DNA from: Henriciella algicola
Lineage (GTDB): Bacteria > Pseudomonadota > Alphaproteobacteria > Caulobacterales > Hyphomonadaceae
DNA length: 64,000 nucleotides
Assembly: GCF_003576245.1 (NCBI RefSeq)
Contig: NZ_QWGA01000003.1
Location: forward strand, 1,302,001 to 1,366,000
Reading direction: 5' to 3'
Numbering within the stretch: position 1 is the first letter of the stretch; each line of letters starts with the position of its first letter. This document shows, piece after piece, positions 42,584 through 52,018 of this stretch. The notes under the pieces are model-generated. The model searched no databases. It worked only from the letters and a program-made list of their open reading frames with translations, and was not told the origin of the DNA. The position numbers and the translations under genes are program-made.

Positions 42584-45500
42584 ATGTCCAACTGGAAACT
42601 AATGTCAGGTGTGGCAGCGGCTACACTTTTCACCGCGGCGATTGTCGCACCTGCCGAAGCGCAGGTTACGTCCGCGGGTGTCCGCGGCGATGTGGTCGCA
42701 CCTTCTGGTGAAGCCGTCGCAGGCGCGAACGTTCGCGTCATCGACACGCGTACCGGTTCGGTCAGCGTCTCCACGACCAGCGCAACCGGCCAGTTCCAGG
42801 CACGCGGCCTGAACGTCGGCGGTCCTTACGCCATTGAGATATCGGCGCCAGGTTACGCAACCACGCGCGTCACCGACGTCTACCTCCAGCTGGGTGAAGT
42901 CGCGAACGTCACGCTTCCTTTCGCTGAAGCTGTCGCTGACGACGCAGAAGCCCGCATGAGCACGGTCACCGTTTCGGCGACTGCAGGCGGCCTCGTTCAG
43001 ACCGCGATCGGCCCATCGGCCACCTTCTCGCTCTCGGACATCGAGAACTCCCCAGCCATCAACCGCGACCTGAAGGACATCGTCCGTCTCGACCCGCGCG
43101 TTTACCTCGACGAGTCCTTCAATGACTCGATCCAGTGTGCTGGTGCGCACCCACGCTTCAACTCCCTGACCGTTGACGGCATCGGCCTCAATGACGGTTT
43201 CGGCCTGAACTCGAACGGCTACCCGACGCAGCAGATGCCGTTCCCGTTCGACGCGATCCAGAACATCTCTGTTGAGCTGGCACCTTTCGACGTTGAGTAC
43301 GGCTCCTTCACGGCTTGTAACATCAACGCTGTGACCAAGTCCGGTACCAACGAGTTCCACGGTTCTGCCTTCTACGACTATGGCGACGACAGCCTCGTCG
43401 GCGACCAGAGCGAAGGCGACGAGTACAACGCTCCGGCTTTCGAAGAGAAGCGCTACGGCTTCACCCTTGGCGGCCCGATCCTGAAAGACCGTCTGTTCTT
43501 CTTCGGCGCTTATGAAAAGTTCGAAGGCCCAGGCGCAAGCATCGACCGCGTCCCTGAGAACTCCTCACGCGCCGGTTCGGTCGTTGAGGGCTTCACCCAG
43601 GCCGAGTTCGACGAAATCGCTGACATCGCGCAGAACATCTACGGCTACAATCCAGGTGGCATTCCGCAGTCCACCGGTACCGAAGATGAGAAGTACCTGC
43701 TCCGTCTCGACTGGAACATCACGAACAACCACCGTGCTGCCCTCACCTACAACTACAACGAAGGCTTCAGCCTTTCGGAGTCGGACGGTGACGACAACGA
43801 GTTCGAGTTCGCGAACCACCTCTACAACCGTGGTGCAGAACTGCAGGCTTACTCCGGTCAGCTCTTCTCGGACTGGACGAATAACTTCTCCACCGAGCTG
43901 CGTTACTCCTACAATGACGTGAAATTCCTGCAGCAGTCTGTTGGCGGCACCGAGTTCGGTGAAGTCCAGATCACCGACAACAACACGCTTGCTGTCGATG
44001 GCACGAACCAGCGCAACACGATCTATCTCGGTGCTGACGACTCCCGTCACTCTAACCAGCTCGAGTACTCTGTCGCGAACTACAAGGCACTTGGCCGCTA
44101 CAATGTTGGCGACCACAACTTCACCTTCGGTGGTGAGCGTCTTGAGTACGAAATCTTCAACCTGTTCGTTCAGGAATCCGAAGGTGAGTTCCGCTTCAAC
44201 TCGATTGACGACTTCCGCAACGGTCTTGCAAGCCGCGTGATCTATGAGAACGCTGCAGGCACGAACAACGCTGCTGATGGCGCTGCTTCTTTCGAGTACG
44301 AAATCAACACGCTCTACGCCCAGGACGAATGGACCGGCCCGAACGGCCTGACCGTCACCGCTGGCCTGCGTTATGACTTCTACACCTCGGACTCCAAGCC
44401 GACCTTTAACCAGGACTTCTTCAATCAGTACGGCTTCCGTAACGATGAGACCCTGGACGGCAAAGACCTCCTGATGCCGCGTATCGGCTTCACCTATGAC
44501 TATCAGCCAAACCTCTCCTTCCGCGGCGGTTTCGGTCTGTACTCCGGTGGTAACCCGAACGTCTGGATCTCGAACAACTACTCGAACAACGGTGTGACGC
44601 TTTACGAAGCCAACCGCCGAAACTTCGACCTGTTCGCGAACCCGGTTGCTGGCGGCCAGACCCCGATCTTCGGTGTCCCGCAGGAAATGTTCGACGAAGT
44701 CGCAAACGGTGCGGTTTCCGGTCCAGTCAACGCGCTTGACCCGAACTTCGAAATCCCATCCGAGTGGAAGCTGGCTCTTGGCTTCACCTATGACTTCGAC
44801 GCACCAATCATCGGCTCGGGCTATGTCCTGAACGCTGACTTCCTGTGGTCGCAGGTCAACAAGGCAGCAAACGTCGAAGCTATCTCGCTCACCCAGACCG
44901 GTACCGCGCCAGACGGCCGCCCGATCTATGACGGCGACACCAGCGACTTCATGCTGACCAACTCTGACGAAGGCGAAAGCTTCGTTGCGTCGATCGGTCT
45001 GAGCAACAGCTTCGACATCGATCCAAGCACGAGCGTCGACTGGTCCCTCGGCTACGCTTATGTCGATGCAGAAGACGTGAACCCGATGACCTCTTCGGTT
45101 GCCTTCTCGAACTGGTCGAACATCTCTGTCGTCGACCCGAACAACATCGACGTCGCAACCTCCAACTACGAGATCCCGCACCGCATCACGGCGCGCGTCT
45201 CGGTTGCGAAAGAGTTCTTCGGTGAGTACGCGACCCGCGCAACGCTGTTCGGTCAGGCCTTCCAGGCACGTCCGTTCTCCTTCACCTACTCGGGCGCTTC
45301 CCCGTTCGGTGACGGCACGTTCGGTCGCTCGCTGGTCTACATCCCGACCGGTCAGAACGATCCGCTGATCGACTATGCGAACTCCACGCTGACGGCTCAG
45401 GAGTGGGAGGCCCTCTTCCGCTACGCAGATCGCTTCGATCTGAGCCGCGGTGCGATCGCAAGCCGCAACCAGTCCGAAGGCCAGTGGAACAACCGCTTCG

Positions 45501-45769
45501 ACCTTCGCCTCGAGCAGGAACTGCCGGGCGCGATGGCTGGCCACGAGACCTCGGTCTTCATGGTCATGGAGAACGTCGGTAACTTCCTGTCCAAGGATTG
45601 GGGCACCTACTACCAGGCGTCCTTCCCACAGGACACCGAGATCGTTTCCGCAACGATCAACCCGCAAGGCCAGTACGTCTACAGCGGCTTCAACCCGGCA
45701 GATGCAGAGCGCAAAGTGCTCAGCCTCTCGGTCTGGTCGGTTCGCTTCGGCGTGAAGTACGAGTTCTAG
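42584..45769 (+). CDS. Oar-like TonB-dependent receptor
   Basis: A 1061-residue outer-membrane protein. Signal peptide to PAEAQ, then a carboxypeptidase-regulatory-like domain (about 28-115), plug (about 130-260, ending FTACNINAVTKSGTNEFHGSAF) and a large beta-barrel ending in SVRFGVKYEF with the terminal Phe. TTA, CTA and TCA codons are absent over at least the last 730 codons, which fits strong expression. The ribosome-binding site GAAGAGGGG can fold with CTTC next to the ATG. The substrate is unknown; related receptors take up large oligomers. Promoter region 42365-42583 has a Pho-box-like element. Confidence 0.93.
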   Translation: MSNWKLMSGVAAATLFTAAIVAPAEAQVTSAGVRGDVVAPSGEAVAGANVRVIDTRTGSVSVSTTSATGQFQARGLNVGGPYAIEISAPGYATTRVTDVYLQLGEVANVTLPFAEAVADDAEARMSTVTVSATAGGLVQTAIGPSATFSLSDIENSPAINRDLKDIVRLDPRVYLDESFNDSIQCAGAHPRFNSLTVDGIGLNDGFGLNSNGYPTQQMPFPFDAIQNISVELAPFDVEYGSFTACNINAVTKSGTNEFHGSAFYDYGDDSLVGDQSEGDEYNAPAFEEKRYGFTLGGPILKDRLFFFGAYEKFEGPGASIDRVPENSSRAGSVVEGFTQAEFDEIADIAQNIYGYNPGGIPQSTGTEDEKYLLRLDWNITNNHRAALTYNYNEGFSLSESDGDDNEFEFANHLYNRGAELQAYSGQLFSDWTNNFSTELRYSYNDVKFLQQSVGGTEFGEVQITDNNTLAVDGTNQRNTIYLGADDSRHSNQLEYSVANYKALGRYNVGDHNFTFGGERLEYEIFNLFVQESEGEFRFNSIDDFRNGLASRVIYENAAGTNNAADGAASFEYEINTLYAQDEWTGPNGLTVTAGLRYDFYTSDSKPTFNQDFFNQYGFRNDETLDGKDLLMPRIGFTYDYQPNLSFRGGFGLYSGGNPNVWISNNYSNNGVTLYEANRRNFDLFANPVAGGQTPIFGVPQEMFDEVANGAVSGPVNALDPNFEIPSEWKLALGFTYDFDAPIIGSGYVLNADFLWSQVNKAANVEAISLTQTGTAPDGRPIYDGDTSDFMLTNSDEGESFVASIGLSNSFDIDPSTSVDWSLGYAYVDAEDVNPMTSSVAFSNWSNISVVDPNNIDVATSNYEIPHRITARVSVAKEFFGEYATRATLFGQAFQARPFSFTYSGASPFGDGTFGRSLVYIPTGQNDPLIDYANSTLTAQEWEALFRYADRFDLSRGAIASRNQSEGQWNNRFDLRLEQELPGAMAGHETSVFMVMENVGNFLSKDWGTYYQASFPQDTEIVSATINPQGQYVYSGFNPADAERKVLSLSVWSVRFGVKYEF

Positions 45770-45810
45770 GACCCGTACGTAGCCCCAAGGGTTTGCAAGA
45801 ATTGATGAAA

Positions 45811-45840
45811 GGGCGGCTCCATGCGGGCCGCCCTTTTTCT
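45811..45840 (+). terminator. Intrinsic terminator of the TonB receptor gene
   Basis: A perfect 7-bp stem, GGGCGGC and GCCGCCC, with a 9-nt loop and TTTTTC following. It lies 41 nt past the stop and 30 nt before aguA. Confidence 0.85.
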
Positions 45841-45869
45841 TTGGGGCAAGCTGTGGCAAATCGCGGCCC

Positions 45870-46877
45870 ATGACCGACACGACGATTGCATTCACCCCGG
45901 CCGAATGGGCGCCCCAGTCCGCGATATGGGCTGGCTGGCCACATCTGAAGGATGCCTGGGCCGAAGATTATGAGGGCGCGCAGCGAGAGATTGCCGCGCT
46001 GATTGCTGCGCTGGCACCTGTGGTGCGCGTGAAACTCGTCATTGGCGACCCGGCCTCACGCGCCGAAGCGGCAGACCTCGTCGGTGACAAGGCAGAGATG
46101 TTTGATGCGCCGATGGGCGACATCTGGCTGCGCGATATCGGCCCTGTCTTCGTGAAGTATCTCAACCGCCTTGAAGGGCTCGGTTTCGAGTTCAATGGCT
46201 GGGGCGGCAAGTATGAGCTGGAAGGCGACAGTGAGACGGCGGCGGCGATTGCGCGGCTCGAGGGTCATCCGCTGAAGCGTCTGCCTTTCGTGCTGGAAGG
46301 CGGCGCTGTCGAGCAGGATGGCGAGGGCGTCCTGATCACGACGCGTCAGTGCGTTCTCAACCCCAATCGCAATCCAGGCTGGAGCCAGGAGAAGGCAGAG
46401 GAAAACCTCAAACTCGCCTTCAACGCACAGCGCATTGTCTGGCTGGGCGATGGTCTGCTGGGCGACCACACGGACGGCCATGTCGACAATATCGCGCGTT
46501 TCATCGCGCCCGGTCATGTCGTTTGCCAGACCCCTTCGGGGGATGATGACCCGAACGCCGACGTCCTGCGCGAGATCGAGGACACGTTGCGCGCCGCAGA
46601 GCTTCAGGTTTCAACTATTCCATCGCCGGGCCGCATCCTCGACGAGGATGGCGAGATCATGCCCGCGAGCCATATGAATTTCCTGATTTCAAACGGCCGG
46701 GTGATCCTGCCGGTCTATGAGGATGAGCACTCCAAGCTCGCCGAGGCAGAGCTGCAGGCGTTGATGCCAGAGCATGAAGTTATTGCCCTGCCATCGCGCC
46801 ACATCCTGTCTGGCGGTGGCAGCTTCCACTGCATGACCCAGCAGGTCCCCCAAACTGACGGAGGTCTTTCGACATGA
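45870..46877 (+). CDS. aguA: Agmatine deiminase
   Basis: A 335-residue enzyme of the peptidyl-arginine/agmatine deiminase family that converts agmatine to N-carbamoylputrescine and ammonia. Motifs: DAPMGDIWLRDIGPVFV, LEGGAVEQDG, DHTDGHVDN, and the nucleophile Cys321 in GGGSFHCMTQQ. It overlaps aguB by ATGA (46874-46877), so the next pathway step is made in tandem. No arginine decarboxylase gene is in the window, so agmatine may be imported. Confidence 0.95.
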   Translation: MTDTTIAFTPAEWAPQSAIWAGWPHLKDAWAEDYEGAQREIAALIAALAPVVRVKLVIGDPASRAEAADLVGDKAEMFDAPMGDIWLRDIGPVFVKYLNRLEGLGFEFNGWGGKYELEGDSETAAAIARLEGHPLKRLPFVLEGGAVEQDGEGVLITTRQCVLNPNRNPGWSQEKAEENLKLAFNAQRIVWLGDGLLGDHTDGHVDNIARFIAPGHVVCQTPSGDDDPNADVLREIEDTLRAAELQVSTIPSPGRILDEDGEIMPASHMNFLISNGRVILPVYEDEHSKLAEAELQALMPEHEVIALPSRHILSGGGSFHCMTQQVPQTDGGLST

Positions 46878-47716
46878 GCCGAACCGTAAAAGTCGCGGCC
46901 CTGCAGGCCTCGTTCAGCAAGGACATGCAGACCAATATCGACAAGGTGAAAGAGCTGGTGCGGGACGCGGCGGCCAAGGGCGCAGAGATCATCCTGCCAT
47001 CAGAGCTCTTCTGCGACCATTATTTCTGCAAGGTGCAGGACGAGAAGTTCTTTGCCACAGCCTATCCGTGGGCAGAGCATCCTGCCGTCGAGCAGCTCTC
47101 AGAGCTCGCCAAGGAGCTGGGTGTCGTCATTCCGGTCTCTATCTATGAGAAGGACGGGCCGGAGTACTACAATTCGATCGTCATTATTGATGCAGATGGC
47201 ACGCCGCTTGGCGTTTACCGCAAGTCGCACATCCCTGACGGGCCGGGCTATATGGAGAAGTTCTACTTCCGTCCCGGTAATACCGGCTTCCGCGTCTGGG
47301 AGACGATGAAGGGCCGTATCGGCGTTGGCATTTGCTGGGACCAGTGGTTCCCGGAGGCTGCGCGCGCCATGGCTCTGATGGGGGCGGATGTCCTGTTCTA
47401 CCCAACAGCGATCGGGTCGGAGCCACACGATGACAGCCTTGATACGGCCGCGCGCTGGCGCCGGGCCATGCAGGGACATGCGGTATCGAACGTCATTCCG
47501 GTCGTCGCGGCAAACCGCACCGGCGATGAGGAAGGCCAGATCTTCTATGGCACCAGCTTTATCGCAGACCATGCCGGCGAAATCGTCGATGAGCTTGGGC
47601 GCGGCGAAGAGGGCGTCATCATGGCCGAGTTTGACCTCGACTTCCTCGACCGTCACCGCGCCGCCTGGGGCTTCTTCCGCGACCGCAGGACCGAGTTCTA
47701 CGACGTGCTGGGCTGA
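46874..47716 (+). CDS. aguB: N-carbamoylputrescine amidase
   Basis: A 280-residue nitrilase-superfamily amidase giving putrescine, CO2 and ammonia. The catalytic triad is intact: Glu44 (LPSELF), Lys117 (YRKSHIPDG) and Cys154 (GVGICWDQWFPE). PTAIGSEP fits the plant/bacterial AguB group. It completes putrescine synthesis with aguA, to which it is coupled. The 3' end overlaps a convergent membrane-protein gene by 19 nt. Confidence 0.95.
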   Translation: MSRTVKVAALQASFSKDMQTNIDKVKELVRDAAAKGAEIILPSELFCDHYFCKVQDEKFFATAYPWAEHPAVEQLSELAKELGVVIPVSIYEKDGPEYYNSIVIIDADGTPLGVYRKSHIPDGPGYMEKFYFRPGNTGFRVWETMKGRIGVGICWDQWFPEAARAMALMGADVLFYPTAIGSEPHDDSLDTAARWRRAMQGHAVSNVIPVVAANRTGDEEGQIFYGTSFIADHAGEIVDELGRGEEGVIMAEFDLDFLDRHRAAWGFFRDRRTEFYDVLG

Positions 47717-48588
47717 GCTTCGGGCGCATATGCCGTCTGACGGCCATGTCTTGTCAGGACGGCATGGCGCAACAGTGCCACAACCAGCCCGGCGAGCAGG
47801 ACCAGGGCCGCGATAGAGCTGCGCAGCAATGCGCTTTGCTGTTCTGGAAAGCGTGGGACCGCGTCTGGCGCGAGACCGGCCATACCGAGCCTGTACTGAT
47901 AGATCACCATCACGGCAGCCGCGATGCAGATGATGATGGCGAGTAGGGCACTGAGTATGCCGGAGCCGCGCGATCCAAGCGCCAGCGCGCGACTTTCCAG
48001 CAAACCTAGCGCCGATAGCAGGATGGAAACGCCTGCGGCATGCAGCCGTGCGGTGCCAAGCCAGCTCGCCTCAAGGGATGGTTCTTCGGACAGGAGGCTG
48101 GTGAGATGGAGCGCAGCGAACAGAGCGATGAGTGCCCAGCTGACATACGCGAAGGATACGAAGGGGCTTTCGCCAACAAGATAGAAACTTAGCGCCGCGG
48201 CGAAGAACAGGAATGCAGTCAGGGTGAGTGCGCTTACCGTGTCGCCCTCAAGCGCGCTGTCGATCATGGAGGCGGGGGCAGCGATAAGGCAGAGCAGGTT
48301 CACGCCGAGCATCAGGACGAGGAAGGCAAATCCCCGCGATGGTATGGCGAAAGCGCAGAAAAGAAGCGGCGCGATGACGAGCCAGAGATAGGTGAGCGCC
48401 GCGAAGGCGGCGAAAACAGGCAGCGTGTGAAGATTGGCTGCGGCGTCATTTAGAAGGGCTGTGAAGGCATAATCGGGCATGGGTGTGCCGAGAGCTATGC
48501 TGAGATAGCTCGCCTGCAGCCAAGCTGCCGGAACCACAAAAACAAGAATTGCTGCGCCGCCAAGAATGGCAGGTAGCAGCGCCCTCAT
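47698..48588 (-). CDS. Multi-spanning membrane protein of unknown function
   Basis: A 296-residue protein with about eight hydrophobic helices and short polar loops. I recognise no transporter or enzyme motif. ATG 48588 begins just before the first helix; an in-frame extension lies upstream. Convergent with aguB (19-nt overlap) and divergent from the metallopeptidase gene. The function cannot be inferred. Confidence 0.72.
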   Translation of the reverse strand: MRALLPAILGGAAILVFVVPAAWLQASYLSIALGTPMPDYAFTALLNDAAANLHTLPVFAAFAALTYLWLVIAPLLFCAFAIPSRGFAFLVLMLGVNLLCLIAAPASMIDSALEGDTVSALTLTAFLFFAAALSFYLVGESPFVSFAYVSWALIALFAALHLTSLLSEEPSLEASWLGTARLHAAGVSILLSALGLLESRALALGSRGSGILSALLAIIICIAAAVMVIYQYRLGMAGLAPDAVPRFPEQQSALLRSSIAALVLLAGLVVALLRHAVLTRHGRQTAYAPEAQPSTS

Positions 48589-48692
48589 ACCCAACTGTCT
48601 AAACCTGTTTCTACGCTGCCCCGACGCGGAACGCCGAAGCACAAACCGGCGTTACAACGTCTGGCAATGCCTGCCAATCTGGATGTCCTCAC

Positions 48693-49724
48693 ATGAAACT
48701 TTTTAAGTGCCCGAGCTGCAAAGGGACTCTCTATTTCAATAATCGTGCCTGCAGTTGCGGCGCGGAGGTGGCGTTCGATCCGGAAGCGGAAAAGTTCGAA
48801 GTTCTGGACGCCGGATGCGCCAACCGCGAGCAGATAAACTGTAACTGGAAGGCCGATGCGGGGCATGGTTCGCTGTGCCGCGCCTGCGCGATGACGGAAA
48901 TCGTGCCCGACTCCATGGTGAACACCAATGTCCCACTTTGGGCCGAAACCGAAGCGGCAAAGCGCTGGGTTCTGGTCAATCTGGGGCAGTGGGGCTGGCT
49001 AAAGGCGGGCGACCAGGGCATGTGGCCGCGCTTTCATCTTCTTTCAGAGGTGACGTCCACCGGGCCTGCGCCGGTGACGATGGGTCATGCTGATGGTCTG
49101 ATCACGATCAATGTGACAGAGGCCGACCCGGCCCAGCGCGTTGCGCGGCGCGAAAAACTGAGTGAACGCTATCGCACACTGGTGGGCCATTTCCGCCATG
49201 AGCTCGGTCACTATGTCTTCCTGCGCCTTGTTCAGGATGAGCGTTTTGCGTCGTCTTTCCGCAACCTGTTCGGCGATGAACGTGCCGATTATGGCGCTGC
49301 GCTTGCTCGGCATTATGAGAGCGGGCCGCCGCAGGGATGGCAGGACAATCACATCACGGAATATGCCTCCAGCCACCCACATGAGGATTGGGCAGAGACG
49401 TTTGCGCACCTTGTTCACCTGACCGACATGATTGACAGCGCGAGCGCGGCTGGCCTTCGACACGCGAATGCGGCGATGATCGACCCCTACAGGACCAATG
49501 ATGGCGATGCTCTCATCAGCGCAGGGGCAAACCTTGGTATCGCGTTCAATCATGTGAACCGGTCCATGGGTCTCTTCGATCTCTACCCGTTCGTGATTGC
49601 CCCAACTGTCCGCGACAAGCTGGCTTTCGTCCGGAATGCCGTCGCGGCTGGGCCCAGGGAAAGGGCCAAACCGAAGCGGCGCAACTGGAACCCCTTCAGG
49701 GCTTCGCCTGTTAGGGCTGGTTGA
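48693..49724 (+). CDS. Zinc-ribbon putative metallopeptidase
   Basis: A 343-residue protein with an N-terminal zinc ribbon (Cys6, Cys9, Cys20, Cys22), further Cys in CANREQINCNW and LCRACAM, and a peptidase-like core with His169-Glu-Leu-Gly-His173 (HELGH). A later acidic segment HPHEDWAETFAHLVH could supply the third ligand. This matches the 'putative zinc-binding metallo-peptidase' family (PF15887-like). Cytoplasmic, no signal. The basic C-terminus overlaps the next gene: its TGA shares TTGA with a TTG start. The substrate is unknown. Confidence 0.82.
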   Translation: MKLFKCPSCKGTLYFNNRACSCGAEVAFDPEAEKFEVLDAGCANREQINCNWKADAGHGSLCRACAMTEIVPDSMVNTNVPLWAETEAAKRWVLVNLGQWGWLKAGDQGMWPRFHLLSEVTSTGPAPVTMGHADGLITINVTEADPAQRVARREKLSERYRTLVGHFRHELGHYVFLRLVQDERFASSFRNLFGDERADYGAALARHYESGPPQGWQDNHITEYASSHPHEDWAETFAHLVHLTDMIDSASAAGLRHANAAMIDPYRTNDGDALISAGANLGIAFNHVNRSMGLFDLYPFVIAPTVRDKLAFVRNAVAAGPRERAKPKRRNWNPFRASPVRAG

Positions 49725-51169
49725 GCTTAACGGAGCGGATTCTGGCTGATTTCAATGTAGACGTCGCGATCATCGGTGCGGGCACGGCAGGGCTTGCGGC
49801 CGAGAGAAAAGCGCGTGCCGCTGGAGCACGCACGCTGCTGATCGATCCTCACTTCTCCGGCACCACGTGTGCGTCCGTCGGATGTATGCCGTCGAAGCTT
49901 CTGATTGCGGCGGGCAATGCCGCCCATCACGTGCGCGCTGCGGGCAAATTCGGGATTGAGGTGGGGGCGCCAAGGGTCGATGGACCGAAAGTCATGGCGC
50001 GTGTCCAGCGGCTGCGGGATGATTTCGTTTCTGGCGTAAAGAAACAGATCGCCGATCTGCCAGATGGCGTGACTGTCAAAGCATCGGCGCGCTTTGCCTC
50101 TCCGACAGAACTTGCTCTGGATGATGGCAGGATGGTTGCGGCGAAAGCAATCGTGATCGCGGTCGGCTCCTCGCCTGTCATTCCTCCCCCGTTTGAGGAC
50201 CTTGGTGACACGCTCATAACGAACGAAACCCTGTTTGATCTTGAAGACCTGCCGGCATCGGTCGGCGTTATAGGCGCCGGGCCGCTTGGGCTGGAACTAG
50301 CGCAGGCGCTTGCGCGGCTTGGCGTGCGTGTTGAGGTGTTCGACAAGAGCGCGCAGCTGGCTGGGCTTGAGGCAGGAGAGCCGGAGACCTCGCTGCGGGA
50401 AGCGCTAAAGGATGAGCTTGGTTTCCACCTCAATGTTGAGCCTGAGGCGCGCCGGAATGGAGATGGCGGCGTTACCGTCAGCTGGTCAGAGAACGGCGAG
50501 ACGAAAGAAGCGGATTTCGACAGGCTGATGGTAGCCACCGGTCGTGCGCCTGAACTTGATGGGCTCGATCTTGAGAAATCTGGACTTGAGCTCAACGAGA
50601 ATGGCGGCCCCGTATTCGATGCAGCCACCCTGCAATGCGGCCAGTCGCCGGTGTTCATTGTTGGTGATGCCAATGGTGATCGCCCGATCCTTCATGAAGC
50701 CTCAAAGGAGGGAACGATTGCCGGAGCAAACGCCGCGTCCTTTCCAGATGTTCAGTCCTTCGAGCGATCAACCCGACTGCAAGTCATGTTCACTGAGCCC
50801 AACATGGCAAAGGTTGGCGCAGAACCGGACGAAGATACGGTCGTCGGGAAGGTAGACTTTGCCGATCAGGGACGGGCCAGGGCGATGGGCGTCAACCAGG
50901 GTGTCTGTGAGGTCTATGCGAAGGCGCATTGCGGCGCCTTGACCGGAGCGACGCTGGTCGGACCAGACGCAGAGCATCTCGCTCATCTTATCTGCTGGGA
51001 GATTGAGAACGGGTCGAAGGCCAGCGACCTGCTGAACAAGCCTTTCTATCATCCGACGCTGGAAGAGGGGCTGAAGACGGCGCTGAAGCAGATCTGCAAG
51101 GATATCGGGCTGCCCAAGCCGGACTCGCGCGATGACGCCGAGCTTCCGGGTGATTTTGGGTCCGATTGA
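49721..51169 (+). CDS. Dihydrolipoamide dehydrogenase-like flavoprotein, TTG start
   Basis: A 482-residue pyridine-nucleotide disulfide oxidoreductase. FAD motif VDVAIIGAGTAGLAA, redox pair Cys50/Cys55 in TTCASVGCMPSKLL, NAD motif VGVIGAGPLGLELAQ, and the dimer-interface HPTLEEG with the His-Glu pair. These fit the lipoamide dehydrogenase family, but no 2-oxoacid dehydrogenase genes are near, so the substrate may be another disulfide. The only start that keeps the FAD fold is TTG 49721, coupled to the upstream stop (TTGA). Confidence 0.88.
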   Translation: MSLTERILADFNVDVAIIGAGTAGLAAERKARAAGARTLLIDPHFSGTTCASVGCMPSKLLIAAGNAAHHVRAAGKFGIEVGAPRVDGPKVMARVQRLRDDFVSGVKKQIADLPDGVTVKASARFASPTELALDDGRMVAAKAIVIAVGSSPVIPPPFEDLGDTLITNETLFDLEDLPASVGVIGAGPLGLELAQALARLGVRVEVFDKSAQLAGLEAGEPETSLREALKDELGFHLNVEPEARRNGDGGVTVSWSENGETKEADFDRLMVATGRAPELDGLDLEKSGLELNENGGPVFDAATLQCGQSPVFIVGDANGDRPILHEASKEGTIAGANAASFPDVQSFERSTRLQVMFTEPNMAKVGAEPDEDTVVGKVDFADQGRARAMGVNQGVCEVYAKAHCGALTGATLVGPDAEHLAHLICWEIENGSKASDLLNKPFYHPTLEEGLKTALKQICKDIGLPKPDSRDDAELPGDFGSD

Positions 51170-51248
51170 ATAAATAATCCGTAGAGAAGAAAAGCGCGGC
51201 ACCTGAGACCAGGGCCGCGCTTCGTCTGTTTATGTAATGGCTGACGGT

Positions 51249-51872
51249 CTAGTGAAGCGCGCCATTGGATGAGAACTTCTGGGCCTGCTCAATCCACTGC
51301 TCGCGGGCGACACGGCCTCTGAAGGACAGATATTCATCGATCCAGCCAGCTTCGTCAGCTTCCCAGCTCGCGATCTGCTTGAAGTGGAAGATGCCAAGCT
51401 CATTCAGCGTCTTTGAAAGCTTTGGTCCGATGCCCTTGATGCGCGTGAGATCGTCGGCTTCGCCTTCAGGCGCGGTCAGGGCCGTTGGCTGACGGAAGGC
51501 GGCTTCACCGGCCGCGGCAACTGCAGCCGGTGCCATCTGAGGTGTCTGGACATAAGGCGCGCCTGCATCGCGGCGCAGCCGGTCGAACCAGTCGGTCATC
51601 ATGTCGCCCGGCACGGTCTGTGGCCAGCGCATCCAGGCCGGCATCGCTTCTATCAGCTTGGCGGCATGCTCCCAGTGCTGCAGGTTGAGATCGGCCAGTT
51701 TGCGGAAAAGGTCGCGGGTTGCCGCTTCCGGGGCGGCTTCGCCTGCGCCGGGCTTCATCGACATCATCGCGTCCATCCAGGCCTCACCGGCGCTCTGGCT
51801 AAGGTCGCGCCACGCGGAGACAGACTCCGTCCAGAGTTCAAGCGGGTTCGGCCTTGTTGTCTCTGTGGTCAT
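51249..51872 (-). CDS. Phasin-like protein fused to a NuoE-type HHH domain
   Basis: A 207-residue protein. The N-terminal half (LELWTESVSAWRDLSQSAGEAWMDAM) looks like phasin/PhaE-type helical proteins that coat polyhydroxyalkanoate granules. The C-terminal half DLTRIKGIGPKLSKTLNELGIFHFKQIASW then FRGRVAREQWIEQA is the helix-hairpin-helix domain also seen at the C-terminus of some NuoE proteins. ATG 51872 follows AAGGA at 8 nt. A TGC-AGT-GCA element (51890-51898), reminiscent of PhaR operators, lies just upstream. The function is inferred, not certain. Confidence 0.72.
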   Translation of the reverse strand: MTTETTRPNPLELWTESVSAWRDLSQSAGEAWMDAMMSMKPGAGEAAPEAATRDLFRKLADLNLQHWEHAAKLIEAMPAWMRWPQTVPGDMMTDWFDRLRRDAGAPYVQTPQMAPAAVAAAGEAAFRQPTALTAPEGEADDLTRIKGIGPKLSKTLNELGIFHFKQIASWEADEAGWIDEYLSFRGRVAREQWIEQAQKFSSNGALH

Positions 51873-52018
51873 GGGTTTGTCCTTTATGCTGCAGTGCAAC
51901 ATACGCCTGTTTTCACCCTTTTTCAAGCGAGCTGCCCTAGGGCGAGGTCTGCAGTATCCGGAACGGGCATGTTCACGCCGCCGCCGCACCGCGATATGTA
52001 AGTCCGACGGGAGACGGG

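Noticed and set aside
43565-45895. 776-codon open frame on the minus strand opposite the TonB receptor
   Set aside because: Its codons are exact reverse complements of the receptor codons, and it is open only because TTA, CTA and TCA are avoided there. The product is low in hydrophobic order, has no recognisable motif, and no ribosome-binding site was seen.
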